Source of the DNA: Paenibacillus sp. LS1
GTDB taxonomy: Bacteria > Bacillota > Bacilli > Paenibacillales > Paenibacillaceae
Direction: 5' to 3'
Assembly: GCF_026013365.1 (NCBI RefSeq)
Contig: NZ_JAPDOE010000022.1
Location: forward strand, 1 to 49,423
Length of the DNA: 49,423 nt
The first letter of the stretch is position 1. Each line of letters starts with the position of its first letter. The notes below the pieces were generated by a model. It saw only the letters and a list, made by a program, of their open reading frames with translations, did no database searches and was not told where the DNA came from. The position numbers were made by a program, and so were the translations under genes. Positions 16,218 to 25,337 of this stretch are shown here, piece after piece.

Positions 16218-17204
16218 ATGTCAGACTATAATCAGAAACAACCTCTTATTGCTGTCGTAGGCAGTCTCAATATGGATCTTGTGGTGAAGACAGATACGAT
16301 TCCGGAAGAGGGAGAGACGGTGAGCGGTGAGGAGCTGCATTATCTCGCTGGTGGCAAAGGGGCAAACCAGGCTGTTGCCGCTGCGCGTCTGGGTGGACAG
16401 GCCACGATGATTGGTGCGGTGGGGTCGGACGGTTTTGGCGAACGTCTGCTGCACAGTCTGACGGAAAGTGGTGCAGATGCCTCGCAGGTTCGCATATTGG
16501 AAGACGTGGTCACAGGGACGGCTTCCATTTGGCTCTCTCGGGGAGACAATCGGATTATTGTTATTCCTGGCGCGAATGGGCAAGTAGTGCCTGAGATGCT
16601 GGAAGAGGCGGACACGGTAAAAAGCCTGACTGCAGCCGCAGCGGTGCTGCTGCAGCTGGAGATCCCGCTGCCAGCGGTCACCCGCGCCGCCCAACTGGCG
16701 GCTGAAGGCAGCGCACTGGTGGTGCTCAACCCGGCTCCCGCGGTGCCGGGTCTGCCCCAGGAGCTCCTGCGGTGCGTCGACGTTGTCACGCCGAACCGCA
16801 GCGAGCTAGCCGTGCTTACCGGCCGGGATCATCTCCGGCCGGAAGACCTGGATGCGGCGGTCGCAGAGCTCGCCGCATCCCTCGGGGCCGCTGTCGTCAC
16901 GACGCTCGGCCCCGAGGGGGCTGTATACGCGGCGGCGCCTGGCGGCCGCGTACAAGCAGGGCGTGCCGGCGCGTGCCGTGCGCCCGGCTACGCCGTAAGC
17001 GCCGTCGATACGACCGGCGCTGGCGATTGCTTCAACGGCGCGCTGGCGGTAGCCCTCGCGCGCGGTGATACTTTGGACGCGGCCGTAGGCTTCGCCATGG
17101 GTGCGGCCGCGTTATCCGTGACGAAGCTCGGCGCCCAGTCCGGGATGCCGTCCGCACGTGAAGTGGAGGCCTTTCTGGCCGAGCATGCGACAGACGCCGA
17201 ATAA
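16218..17204 (+). CDS. rbsK: ribokinase (PfkB family)
   Basis: Sugar kinase that phosphorylates D-ribose at O5. PfkB signature 1 is visible as AGGKGANQAVAAARLGG near the N-terminus, and signature 2 as DTTGAGDCFNGALA about residue 260, including the catalytic base Asp. The ATG at 16218 with GGAAGTGAG 10 bases upstream is preferred over a GTG at 16191; the product is 328 residues. Base composition changes sharply: up to about 16620 it matches the surroundings, but from about 16650 to 17180 it becomes strikingly GC-rich. No rbs transporter genes adjoin. Ribose specificity is inferred from family similarity. Confidence 0.88.
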   Translation: MSDYNQKQPLIAVVGSLNMDLVVKTDTIPEEGETVSGEELHYLAGGKGANQAVAAARLGGQATMIGAVGSDGFGERLLHSLTESGADASQVRILEDVVTGTASIWLSRGDNRIIVIPGANGQVVPEMLEEADTVKSLTAAAAVLLQLEIPLPAVTRAAQLAAEGSALVVLNPAPAVPGLPQELLRCVDVVTPNRSELAVLTGRDHLRPEDLDAAVAELAASLGAAVVTTLGPEGAVYAAAPGGRVQAGRAGACRAPGYAVSAVDTTGAGDCFNGALAVALARGDTLDAAVGFAMGAAALSVTKLGAQSGMPSAREVEAFLAEHATDAE

Positions 17205-17210
17205 TTGGCA

Positions 17211-17261
17211 TAACAAAGAGGCTCTTATTCTCCCAAAAGGGGATTAAGGGCCTCTTTGTTA
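17211..17261. terminator. bidirectional terminator between rbsK and the cytochrome gene
   Basis: TAACAAAGAGGC with a continuing CTCTTA mirrors TTAAGGG with GCCTCTTTGTTA, and TCCC/GGGGA lies inside. The stem has an A-rich 5' and T-rich 3' side, suiting both converging genes. Confidence 0.85.
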
Positions 17262-17274
17262 TGTGCTGTAGAGA

Positions 17275-17631
17275 TTATTTCTTCTCTGACAGCCACATGG
17301 CGATGTTGGCAATCTCTTCATTCTGCAGTTTGCCCTTGAAGGAAGGCATACCGCCTTTACCTTTGACAATCGTAGTGTAGATCTTCTCCAGATCATCCTG
17401 GCTACCGATGTTTGCCAGAGCAGGTCCTACGCCACCTTGAAGCTGATCCCCGTGACAGGAGATACAATTGGCTTTGACCAATGCCTCAGCCTGTCCGGCA
17501 TCCAGTGCTACTTCTGGCATGGTTGGTTTGGCTTCTTCAGCCACTTCCTCTTTCCCTGGAAGCGTAAACATTAAAACAATAGCTAAAGCGCATGCTGCAA
17601 AAAATACCCCGCTCATGATCCATTTGTGCAT
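17275..17631 (-). CDS. membrane-anchored c-type cytochrome (c550/c551-like)
   Basis: A 118-residue electron-transfer protein on the outer face of the membrane. An N-terminal helix (residues 4-24) serves as anchor. It is followed by an acidic linker and a monohaem domain with CISCH (Cys56, Cys59, His60) and the likely axial Met95 in GGMPSF. The layout resembles CccA (cytochrome c550) of B. subtilis. The ATG at 17631 follows GGAGGGG at 9 bases. It is monocistronic. Confidence 0.9.
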   Translation of the reverse strand: MHKWIMSGVFFAACALAIVLMFTLPGKEEVAEEAKPTMPEVALDAGQAEALVKANCISCHGDQLQGGVGPALANIGSQDDLEKIYTTIVKGKGGMPSFKGKLQNEEIANIAMWLSEKK

Positions 17632-17781
17632 CCCTTATGTCCCCTCCAGAATGAAAGATCATCTAACCTGAAACTATCCATATCATTATAACGGAACCTG
17701 TAGTGACATCATAGCATTTTGTGGTAATTTTTTGAACTAATCACATAACAAGGGGCAGATTTGGTTGTTTTGCAATGGATT

Positions 17782-18276
17782 CTAATCACGAGGCCCTTCA
17801 TAGACCATACAGTGAAAGGGCATTAAGCCGCTTGGGGTCTGTCGTTCGTATGTATCCTGGGTGACAAATCCACTCTTCAAATAGACTTGAATGGCACGGG
17901 CATTCCAGGTGAGCACTTCCAGGTCGATCTCATTCGTCCGGTTCCGGCGAATGGCTTCCTGCACAATGGCGGTGACAAAAGCTTTCCCTAGACCCTGACC
18001 ACACAGCTCTGGATGCATGCCGAGGCCAATCCGGGTCACCCCTTGAAGTGGGAAGTATTGAGCAAATCCGAATATGCGCTCATGCTGATCCAGAACAATC
18101 GCATATTGTTCCTGCCGCAGCTGTGCATCCCCAAATTCCACTTCCAGTGCTTTCATCTGCTCCCAGGGTAGCCAGCTATAGATATTGTAAGGCGGGTCAT
18201 ACTGCCAACTACAGATAAGCTCCGCATGTTCTTCTTGCATGGGTACAACATGAAACGTTACAGGGGTTTCATTCAT
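17782..18276 (-). CDS. GNAT acetyltransferase
   Basis: A 164-residue acetyltransferase with the acetyl-CoA loop in GMHPELCGQGLGKAFVT and the C-terminal VLTWNARAIQVYLKSGF block. The N-terminal part has aromatic residues (QYDPPYNIYSWLPW) like several RimI-style or antibiotic-acetylating relatives, but the substrate cannot be assigned. The ATG at 18276 is about 15 bases after an AGAGGAGCG site. Confidence 0.88.
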   Translation of the reverse strand: MNETPVTFHVVPMQEEHAELICSWQYDPPYNIYSWLPWEQMKALEVEFGDAQLRQEQYAIVLDQHERIFGFAQYFPLQGVTRIGLGMHPELCGQGLGKAFVTAIVQEAIRRNRTNEIDLEVLTWNARAIQVYLKSGFVTQDTYERQTPSGLMPFHCMVYEGPRD

Positions 18277-18528
18277 ACATTCTGCACGCTCCTCTTAGTC
18301 ATTACCAAACTCTCTGTCCACTCTACAAAAGTGCCGTTCATTTAGCAAGTCTCCCTTTCCAGGAAAAAAAATGAAACAAAAGTTCCTGTAATTCCGTTTA
18401 TATTATAACGGGATGGGTAAAAACATCATAAGGGCACGGACGAGCGAACGCAAAATGAACCTGTTGATGTCGCAGGATATACCTCGTGTGTAACTTGCAA
18501 CGTAAAAACGTGAACAGGGAATGAAGCA
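18277..18528. other. intergenic region, no gene seen
   Basis: Between the acetyltransferase start and the terminator of the NlpC/P60 gene there is no supported frame. A minus-strand TATAAT lies within CCGTTTATATTATAACGG (18394-18411), a near-palindrome, and is the best candidate -10 for the acetyltransferase gene, though no good -35 accompanies it. Confidence 0.4.
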
Positions 18529-18575
18529 CAAAAAAACCGCCGGATACATTCCTGCGGAGAATGTACCGGGCGGTT
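18529..18575 (-). terminator. terminator of the NlpC/P60 gene
   Basis: On the minus strand a stem (AACCGCC-type arm with GGCGGTT, plus TACATTC/GAATGTA) is followed by seven T residues. Confidence 0.85.
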
Positions 18576-18641
18576 CTGTTATGCTTCTTGCTTCGTTCCA
18601 GTATGGTTAATGGTTACAGCATCATGTTGCTCAGCTTGTCC

Positions 18642-19112
18642 CTAGTCAAGGGCCAGTGATTCATATGCGTCCGTGCTCATAATCCGTTTAGCGCCAACAT
18701 AACGATTGGCCCAATAGTTTTCACTCAATGCACTGATCGTAACACCTTTGGAAGAAGAGGAGTGTGCGAACTTTCCATCCCCTACAAAGATTCCTACATG
18801 AGATACGCCTTTACCTGTTGTATTGAAGAAAACCAGATCGCCAGCTCTCATCTCCATGCGGGATACGGAATCACCCATGTCGAATTGGGAACTCGATTGG
18901 CGTGCCAAATCAATACCCAATTTGTCGAATACATACCGTGTAAATCCGGAGCAGTCAAAGCCGTTAAGCGTTGTTCCCCCACTTTTGTATGTAGTTCCCA
19001 TTGCTGAATCAATTACTTTGTCCATCTTTGAATCTGCGAATGCGCTGCCTGCACCAAGCGATAACGCGAATGTGAGGCTAAGTACAGCTGCGGTTAATTT
19101 CTTCTTGAACAA
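18642..19112 (-). CDS. secreted NlpC/P60 peptidoglycan endopeptidase
   Basis: Extracellular cysteine peptidase predicted to cut peptidoglycan stem peptides (D-Glu to diamino acid bonds). From the TTG start (19112) there is a signal peptide ending SAFA, then one NlpC/P60 domain: Cys54 in DCSGF, His105 in SHVGIF and His117 in KFAHSSS. No binding domain (SH3 or LysM) is attached. TTG is chosen because GGAAGGGG lies 8 bases upstream; the longer frame to 19130 would swallow that site. The length is 156 residues. The gene sits directly behind a c-di-AMP riboswitch, as many cell-wall hydrolase genes in Firmicutes do. Confidence 0.92.
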   Translation of the reverse strand: MFKKKLTAAVLSLTFALSLGAGSAFADSKMDKVIDSAMGTTYKSGGTTLNGFDCSGFTRYVFDKLGIDLARQSSSQFDMGDSVSRMEMRAGDLVFFNTTGKGVSHVGIFVGDGKFAHSSSSKGVTISALSENYWANRYVGAKRIMSTDAYESLALD

Positions 19113-19128
19113 GAGATATACCCCTTCC

Positions 19129-19265
19129 AACGCCTGCGAGGTTAGCTTAAGGATTCGGTTGAAGGTCCCCTATGATCCCTCTGTAGCAAGATCAATTCAC
19201 CCATAACTGGTTCCCCCGCTTCCCAGGTGCCAGGAATTTGGCTATGCTAGTTATGCACCTGCGAA
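19129..19265 (-). promoter_or_regulatory. c-di-AMP riboswitch (ydaO/yuaA class)
   Basis: Read on the minus strand, the conserved blocks appear in order: GCGGGGGAACCA (complement of 19208-19219), GGGTGAATT (19194-19202), CCGAATCC (19151-19158) and AGCTAACCTCGCAGGCGTT (19129-19147). The P2-like helix CAGGTGC/GCACCTG encloses the 5' part. These match the ydaO aptamer as known from B. subtilis. High c-di-AMP normally turns such genes off. Only 17 bases separate the aptamer from the TTG start, so no terminator fits in between and the ribosome binding site abuts the aptamer. Confidence 0.92.
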
Positions 19266-19284
19266 ATCAAGAAATGACGATTTA

Positions 19285-19314
19285 ATTTTAAGTAGTTACA
19301 AATATGAATGTAAA
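19285..19314 (-). promoter_or_regulatory. promoter of the riboswitch-NlpC/P60 transcript
   Basis: On the minus strand TTTACA (19314-19309) and TAAAAT (19290-19285) are 18 bases apart, just upstream of the aptamer. Confidence 0.65.
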
Positions 19315-19398
19315 GATTACAAAGTTGTTACTAAAAACTCACTGCGATTATTGTAACAGAGGAGTACCGGTTTGGCAACGTTTAACAACAAAATTAGC

Positions 19399-19439
19399 AA
19401 AAAAAACCTCGACCTTTGACGGGGAAAGGTTGAGGTTTG
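19399..19439 (-). terminator. terminator of the M1 peptidase/membrane protein operon
   Basis: AAACCTC-G-ACCTTT pairs with AAAGGT-T-GAGGTTT. On the minus strand eight T residues follow. Confidence 0.9.
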
Positions 19440-19507
19440 CCTATTTATAAGTACATATTAGGCCATAAGTTTAACATGTGATGGTAACAATTTTTAAACC
19501 ATCTGCT

Positions 19508-20350
19508 CTAACCTTTGGATGTTTTGGACTGCCATAACCGGAAATGGGCGCATATTTTCCACAGGCTCAATAGACATCTGGCAAGTGGATACGTCTGTTG
19601 TAGTATAAGTCCGGTGAGTCCCGTTAGTAACCATGAGGCTGAAGTGAATGCCCCGAAGATAAGCAGATGAATACCGCCTAGCAGCACCGCAATGCCAATC
19701 ACGGTGATGAGATGACGCAGTGCAATCCAGAGCGCTTTGAGTGTGCCGTGAGCGCCACCTTCCCCTTCCGGTGCCGAAACACCGAACTGCATGTAGAGCA
19801 GGGTATGGTGGATAATCCAACCATATACGATCCAGGCAGCAACATAGGGTATGCCAGGCAAGAGTAATTGAAGGGAATGAAATCCGTCCATTAGAATCGA
19901 GTACAGATTTGGCACGAGCCAGTAGCCGGGCAGAAGCACCAATAATGTACGAATGGTGTGGAGCAGTAGCATCGGTTTCCACAGATTTTTAATCCCGCGG
20001 ACGAATGGAATGCGCTCTTCTGTACTATTATAGTGCTGAAGCGAATAGAGCAGTCCTGCCTGAATGAGGGGGCTGATTAACATGCGAACCAGCAGCATGG
20101 CCCCCAGAATCCACAGATAACGATGAACCTCCGGATGGGTAGACAGGTTTAGTTGGCTTTCCATTTTGAACAAAAGCGTACTCAGCTCCCCGGCATCGGT
20201 AGCCGGATAACGCAGGAGTAGTGGGACGACAGCCGATTGTATCATTTGATAGAGGAAATATCCCCATATAAGTTGATAAAGAAATAAGAGTGCTGCAATG
20301 AACATATGCTGACGGACGAGAAACCAGCCCTCGCGTATTTTCGCTTTCAC
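19508..20350 (-). CDS. polytopic membrane protein of unknown function
   Basis: A roughly 280-residue protein with about six hydrophobic segments (for example AALLFLYQLIWGYFLYQMI, LVLLPGYWLVPNLYSILM and LITVIGIAVLLGGIHLLIF). No catalytic or transporter signature is recognisable. GTG at 20350 is proposed because GTGAGG is then 8 bases upstream; the frame also starts at a GTG at 20359, where the site would have no spacing. Its start lies within about 10 bases of the stop of the M1 peptidase gene, so the two are translationally coupled and probably functionally linked. Confidence 0.8.
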   Translation of the reverse strand: MKAKIREGWFLVRQHMFIAALLFLYQLIWGYFLYQMIQSAVVPLLLRYPATDAGELSTLLFKMESQLNLSTHPEVHRYLWILGAMLLVRMLISPLIQAGLLYSLQHYNSTEERIPFVRGIKNLWKPMLLLHTIRTLLVLLPGYWLVPNLYSILMDGFHSLQLLLPGIPYVAAWIVYGWIIHHTLLYMQFGVSAPEGEGGAHGTLKALWIALRHLITVIGIAVLLGGIHLLIFGAFTSASWLLTGLTGLILQQTYPLARCLLSLWKICAHFRLWQSKTSKG

Positions 20351-20360
20351 CTTTTCCACC

Positions 20361-22352
20361 TCACCATGACAGACTTCCGAATATGGCTTCTATTAGTTTG
20401 GTTACACTCATGCTCCAGCGGGACTTCGCCTGCTCATCCAGTCCGGCTTTCAGGAAATTGTTCATATGGCGGTTCTCCAGCACGATCGTGTACAGGGGAT
20501 CGGTCATGGCCCAGGAAACGGGAGATGTGTGAGTTAATTTGTAGGTGATGCGATCTTCTTTGCCATCCCATTGCTTGGTGAGGATATGTCCGTCTTCAAA
20601 AGCAATGCGAACAGGAACGGCGTTGTAATCACTACCTTTTTTCGCGATCGTCACGGATGACTCGTACAATGTTTGGCCGTCTTTCTGCACGGGAGTAACA
20701 CGAATCTGCTCTACAGCAAAGTCAGCCATCCCGTTACCATAGACGTATTGATCAAAATAATCAGACCAGGAAGTGCGAGTCACTTGTTCCACAACGTTCT
20801 GGAAATCAGCCGAAGTGGGATGTTTGAAGCGGTACTTCTTTACATAGGTAGAGAGAATGCGCTCCATCTTTTTCGCACCGACTTGTTGTTCAATGCCGAG
20901 TAATACAAGCTTGCCACGTGTGTAGACATTGGCTGCATACTCATTCTGTGAATCGAATTTCCAGGATTCTTGTGTTAAAGATGAAGGGGACGTAATCAGT
21001 CCCGATTGTACCGGCAGGTTCGGGATCAGTCCGTATTCCTGCTCCATCAGTTTGTCTTCTGCATAAGAGGTGAACCCTTCATCCAGCCAAGCTTCTTCAA
21101 ATTCGTTGCTGGCAACCATGCCATAGAAGTATTGATGTCCAATCTCGTGGACTACGGTTCGTTCCAGGTCATAACCTGGCGTAGTGTCATCCGCTCCAAA
21201 GGCTGTAACTAGCGTAGGATATTCCATGCCTCCTGCACCGTTCCCCGTTTTAGGTGGAACAACGATGGATAAGGTGGCGTAAGGATATGGACCAAACCAT
21301 TTGCTATAATTGGCTAGAGCGGCCTTTGCAGCGTAAAAATATCGTTCTTTCAGATCCTGATGAGCAGGGTCCAGGTACAACTTGATTCGTACACCAGGTA
21401 CATTGGGTGCAGAGAAAGGCTCCTCGGCATACAAAAAATCGGGTGAGGCTGCCCATGCGAAGTCATGCACATCATCGGCATAGAATTGATAGACTTTTTC
21501 TCCATTCTTCACTACAGCTTGCTGCGTTGGAAATCCGGTAGCAGCCACCTTGTATGTTTCAGGCACCCGAATACGCACACTATATATACCGAAGTCGGCG
21601 TAAAACTCCGAATTGCCGTGGTATTGGTGCAGATTCCAGCCTTCCGTTGTTCGTCCGCGCCTGCCCACAGGTTCATAGGCACTTAGTTTGGGAAACCATT
21701 GACCTGCCATGACAAAATCATCAGCAGTTCCCATCCGGGCAAAAATCTTGGGCAGATTCACTTCGAATCGGGTGTGGAGTGTGATGCTTTCCCCGCCTTT
21801 GACGGGTTTCGGCAAACGTACTTTAATGAGGGTGGTGTCCTTGATATTTCCGTCATCTGGCTGCACATACTGCATCCGGTGCAGAAGAGAAAGCCCGTCC
21901 TCCGTTTTCATTTCGGTAATATGCATGGAGCCATAACCATTGGTAGGCATGACATCACCCCGAAGCTTTCCGCCGGATTCCTTCATAAAGGTGGTGTCAG
22001 CAGAAGAGAAGGCATTGGGGTACATATGAAAATAAAGCTCATTGACGGTTTTTTTGCCTGGATGAGTCCATGTAATCGTCTGAGTTCCTTCCAATACGTT
22101 CCCTTCTGCCAGTTTTACATCCATGTGATATTCCACAATACGGTTGCTGTACACTTCGGCGGTAGGGGTCTGTACACTTTCTGGAGGTGCTGGCGTTGGA
22201 GCTATTGCCTTGGGCTTGCCCGATTCCGGGGCGAGTACTGGCAATTCGGAATGAGTTGAGCGAGTGTAACCCAGAGTGATCCATATCCCTCCGGCCAGCA
22301 CACACAGGGCCAGGGATGCGGTGAGCCAGCTCTTGGCGCGTCGTGGAATCAT
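20361..22352 (-). CDS. membrane-anchored M1 family zinc metallopeptidase
   Basis: A 663-residue gluzincin aminopeptidase-like enzyme. An N-terminal helix (8-29) anchors it outside the cell, followed by a Pro-rich linker and the M1 N-terminal domain. The zinc site is HEIGH (402-406) with Glu425 in WLDEGF, spaced exactly as HExxH-x18-E. The substrate-recognition motif appears as GGMEYP (374-379), a GAMEN variant. ATG 22352 is chosen from GGGAGG 9 bases upstream. It is divergent from ywhD and the first gene of a two-gene operon with a membrane protein. The substrate is unknown. Confidence 0.92.
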   Translation of the reverse strand: MIPRRAKSWLTASLALCVLAGGIWITLGYTRSTHSELPVLAPESGKPKAIAPTPAPPESVQTPTAEVYSNRIVEYHMDVKLAEGNVLEGTQTITWTHPGKKTVNELYFHMYPNAFSSADTTFMKESGGKLRGDVMPTNGYGSMHITEMKTEDGLSLLHRMQYVQPDDGNIKDTTLIKVRLPKPVKGGESITLHTRFEVNLPKIFARMGTADDFVMAGQWFPKLSAYEPVGRRGRTTEGWNLHQYHGNSEFYADFGIYSVRIRVPETYKVAATGFPTQQAVVKNGEKVYQFYADDVHDFAWAASPDFLYAEEPFSAPNVPGVRIKLYLDPAHQDLKERYFYAAKAALANYSKWFGPYPYATLSIVVPPKTGNGAGGMEYPTLVTAFGADDTTPGYDLERTVVHEIGHQYFYGMVASNEFEEAWLDEGFTSYAEDKLMEQEYGLIPNLPVQSGLITSPSSLTQESWKFDSQNEYAANVYTRGKLVLLGIEQQVGAKKMERILSTYVKKYRFKHPTSADFQNVVEQVTRTSWSDYFDQYVYGNGMADFAVEQIRVTPVQKDGQTLYESSVTIAKKGSDYNAVPVRIAFEDGHILTKQWDGKEDRITYKLTHTSPVSWAMTDPLYTIVLENRHMNNFLKAGLDEQAKSRWSMSVTKLIEAIFGSLSW

Positions 22353-22396
22353 CGTTAAATACCTCCCGTTGACAAGCATCTACAGCATGTATATGT

Positions 22397-22424
22397 TTGC
22401 AATGGGCCAATTATTAGTTAAAAT
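22397..22424 (+). promoter_or_regulatory. ywhD promoter
   Basis: TTGCAA (22397-22402), 16 bases, TAAAAT (22419-22424), 30 bases before the start codon. Confidence 0.6.
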
Positions 22425-22453
22425 ATTTGTATCAACCCTTGGAGGCTATAAAC

Positions 22454-22957
22454 ATGGACCAAAACGAGCAAAACGGCAAAAAACAGATTGCCTTGAATAT
22501 CGTTAGTGCAAAAAGCAAGCATAAAGGCTTCGGTGCAGGCTCCATTGATCTGAACAACCTTTCTCCGGTCATTATTGATAATGGCGAAGCCAAAATTGAT
22601 ATCGGTGCGATGCATGCGAAGAGCAAAGTGGAGCGCAATATCAAGTTCTCGACGAATCGTGAGGATGTACCCAATGGACGCCAGGTATGGCTGGTGTGGG
22701 TAGCTGTCGATCGCACGGAGGAAGGCCAACTGTATGGTGGAGCAACGGCATGTGAGATGTGGATTGATACAGAAGCAAGACGTGGATGGAAACTGCTGGC
22801 GGAACATGTGAACCGCATGGATTATGCCATGAAGCGCCGTTTCATGTTGGATGAGCTCGGACCCGAAGCACGGGCCGCACTCAAGACGCTGTTGATTTCA
22901 CACAATGAAGATTGGTGGAATGCTTCTCCGGATGTATTGAAGGAAGCACTCGCCTAA
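22454..22957 (+). CDS. ywhD: YwhD family protein
   Basis: A 167-residue soluble protein matching the YwhD family of Bacillales (GFGAGSIDLNNLSPVIID and IGAMHAKSKVE blocks). The function is unknown. The ATG at 22454 follows GGAGG (22441-22445). Its neighbours pbpG, speE and speB are also neighbours of ywhD in B. subtilis, which supports the assignment. Confidence 0.88.
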   Translation: MDQNEQNGKKQIALNIVSAKSKHKGFGAGSIDLNNLSPVIIDNGEAKIDIGAMHAKSKVERNIKFSTNREDVPNGRQVWLVWVAVDRTEEGQLYGGATACEMWIDTEARRGWKLLAEHVNRMDYAMKRRFMLDELGPEARAALKTLLISHNEDWWNASPDVLKEALA

Positions 22958-22990
22958 GTTAGATCATTCAACACAGTATAAAAGAAAAAA

Positions 22991-23036
22991 AGCAAAAGGC
23001 CCTTTAACCGGAAAATTCGGTTGGGGCCTTTTTGCT
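22991..23036. terminator. bidirectional terminator between ywhD and pbpG
   Basis: AGCAAAAGGCCC and TTAACCG pair with CGGTT and GGGCCTTTTTGCT. The A-rich 5' and T-rich 3' flanks serve both converging genes. A second inverted repeat, TGACGCAA/TTGCGTCA (23127-23158), overlaps the pbpG stop. Confidence 0.85.
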
Positions 23037-23155
23037 TGTACATTTACAATATTCATCGATCTGAATAATTATTAGTTTTCATCCGAAGTGAATTTCCAAA
23101 TGATCAATATAATCGGGGGTCAAAGGTGACGCAACTAAGTCATCGCGCATTTGCG

Positions 23156-25234
23156 TCATTCTACCCACCAACGTTTGAAATCTCCCCACCAGGAATGTTT
23201 CTCTTCCTGTATGCCTTGTTGATTCTGTACCTGACGGGTTTTCTCATCTTCCCCTGAATCCGAATCATCTGTCGTACCATGACATACCTCTTTCGGTTCA
23301 GTGCCATCAATAAAGACTTCCAGTCGCTTCTCTTCACAGCCGTTGCCTGCCAGTTTGCCGGATTCAGGGTCGATATAGACACTTACAACATGATCAGGTA
23401 CGGTGAAAATTTTAGGTGGTACGCTCGCAAGGGCCTGCTCTGTGAACTGGGCAAAGATCGGCGCCGCCCGTCGGCCATCCGAAGTCGAGATGGCTTTGCC
23501 TTGATCGTAACCAACCCATACCGCGGTGGAGAGCTCCGGTGTGAATCCAACCAGCCAGGCATCCGTGTTGGTTGTTCCTGTTTTTCCCGCTACCGGACGT
23601 TTGATCGCCTTAGACACCCGGTTGCCCGTTCCTCCATTTTCGAAGACACTTTCCATTAAACGAGTCAGTACATAAGCTGCCGCAGGTTCCACAACGGTCT
23701 CAGCCTTCGTCTGAGGCGATTCATAGAGCACACGTCCTGCGGCATCCGTAACTTGCAGAATGGCGACAGGTGGTGTTCGTTGTCCACCAGCGGCGATGAC
23801 AGAAAAGGCCGACGCCATCTCCAGCGGACTGACAGGTGACGTTCCTAGTGCAAGAGAGGGCACGGCGCTCAGGTTGCTTGTAATGCCGAGGTTTTTTGCC
23901 ATCCTCACAACCTGCTCAGGACCTATCTGCATAATGGTGTTCACCGCATAGATATTGTCTGAAGCGGCGATCGCCTGTCTTAAATCAATCTCACCCAGAT
24001 ACTTGTCTCCAAAGTTGCCGGGTTTATAGGTTTTGCGGTCATTGTCATAGTGAAAAAGGGTAGGTTCACTGTTAAATATGGATGCACTGGTGAGCTGCTT
24101 GGATTCCAGGGCTGCCAGATACATAATCGGCTTAAACGCCGAACCTGGCTGGCGCGTTGTCGCCAGTACATGGTTAATCTGATTGGTGCGGTAATTCTTG
24201 CCGCCCACCATGGCTTTGATGTAACCCGTCCGAGGGTCGATGGACACTAGAGCCGTCTCCAGCTCACTTTTGGCATCCATACCCTTCGCTATGGCGTCTT
24301 CAGCTGCTTTTTGTACACGCAGATCCAGAGTGGTGTAGATATTCAATCCCCCATGATCCAGCATCGCTTCACTGATCCCCAGCTCTTTGATGGCCAGATT
24401 CCGGATATAGTCACGGAAATACGGGGCGCTTTCCACCGTTTTACGCTCGCTCTCCGGTTTGAACGAAAGCATTTTTTCATAGGCCTTATCCGCTTCGGAC
24501 TGGGTGATCTCGCCGATATCAGCCATGGCATTCAGCACAATCTTCTGCCGGTCTTTGGCATTCTTCATATGGTTATAGGGTGAATAATAGGTGGGTCCTT
24601 TCGGGATTCCTGCTAGCATAGCGCTCTCTGCGAGATCCAGCTGTTTGGCTGATTTGCCAAAATACATCCGCGAAGCCGCTTCGATTCCGTACGCTCCATG
24701 CCCGTAATAGATTTCATTCAGATACATCTGCAAAATTTCATCCTTGCTGTACTTCATCTCCAATTGGGCTGTGTACATGGCTTCCTTGGCTTTGCGAGTC
24801 CATGTTTTCTCATGAGACAGATACAGGTTACGCGCCAGCTGTTGGGTCAATGTACTAGCACCCTGGGACATCTGCATATGTTCAAGGTTAACGAGTACCG
24901 CCCGTCCCATTCCTTGAACGTCGAATCCGTAATGATTATAGAATTTGCGGTCCTCTACAGCCAGAGTGGCATGGACCAGATCTGGAGCGATGTCCTCCAG
25001 TTGAACAGGTACAGAATCTTTGCCACCTGCGGAGAAGGTAGCGATCACTTCACCTTGACTATCCAGCAATCGGGAATTTCGATCCGATTCTGCGAGGGGC
25101 AGGCTGGTTGCGTATAGGTACACCAATCCCGCCGCGGTAGCAAGCATGGCGAGCACGGCCAGCAGAGACAGGTTTTTAATGAATTTTCGTACACGGAACC
25201 CGCGTTTGCGGGTCTTTTGATTTGGCTTGGTCAT
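23156..25234 (-). CDS. pbpG: class A penicillin-binding protein (PBP1A/2c/2d type)
   Basis: Bifunctional peptidoglycan synthase outside the membrane. From ATG 25234 (692 residues): a basic tail and helix at 21-43; a glycosyltransferase GT51 domain with catalytic Glu94 in EDRKFYNHYGFD and GASTLTQQLARNLYL (126-140); then a transpeptidase domain with SAFK (Ser365, Lys368), SDN (425-427) and KTGT (551-554). The ATG is selected by AGAGGAG 8 bases upstream; the frame continues to 25372 without one. In B. subtilis pbpG sits in the same ywhD-pbpG-speE-speB cluster, which is the basis for the symbol. A sporulation role is known there but is not shown here. Confidence 0.92.
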   Translation of the reverse strand: MTKPNQKTRKRGFRVRKFIKNLSLLAVLAMLATAAGLVYLYATSLPLAESDRNSRLLDSQGEVIATFSAGGKDSVPVQLEDIAPDLVHATLAVEDRKFYNHYGFDVQGMGRAVLVNLEHMQMSQGASTLTQQLARNLYLSHEKTWTRKAKEAMYTAQLEMKYSKDEILQMYLNEIYYGHGAYGIEAASRMYFGKSAKQLDLAESAMLAGIPKGPTYYSPYNHMKNAKDRQKIVLNAMADIGEITQSEADKAYEKMLSFKPESERKTVESAPYFRDYIRNLAIKELGISEAMLDHGGLNIYTTLDLRVQKAAEDAIAKGMDAKSELETALVSIDPRTGYIKAMVGGKNYRTNQINHVLATTRQPGSAFKPIMYLAALESKQLTSASIFNSEPTLFHYDNDRKTYKPGNFGDKYLGEIDLRQAIAASDNIYAVNTIMQIGPEQVVRMAKNLGITSNLSAVPSLALGTSPVSPLEMASAFSVIAAGGQRTPPVAILQVTDAAGRVLYESPQTKAETVVEPAAAYVLTRLMESVFENGGTGNRVSKAIKRPVAGKTGTTNTDAWLVGFTPELSTAVWVGYDQGKAISTSDGRRAAPIFAQFTEQALASVPPKIFTVPDHVVSVYIDPESGKLAGNGCEEKRLEVFIDGTEPKEVCHGTTDDSDSGEDEKTRQVQNQQGIQEEKHSWWGDFKRWWVE

Positions 25235-25337
25235 GGAACGGGCTCCTCTCTTTTCTTCCAGTATGGGACTTGATTGGCAGGGATATTCAATCGGGTGCAT
25301 AAGCGAACAAAATGTAGCATTTTCGCCGGAAAAACCG

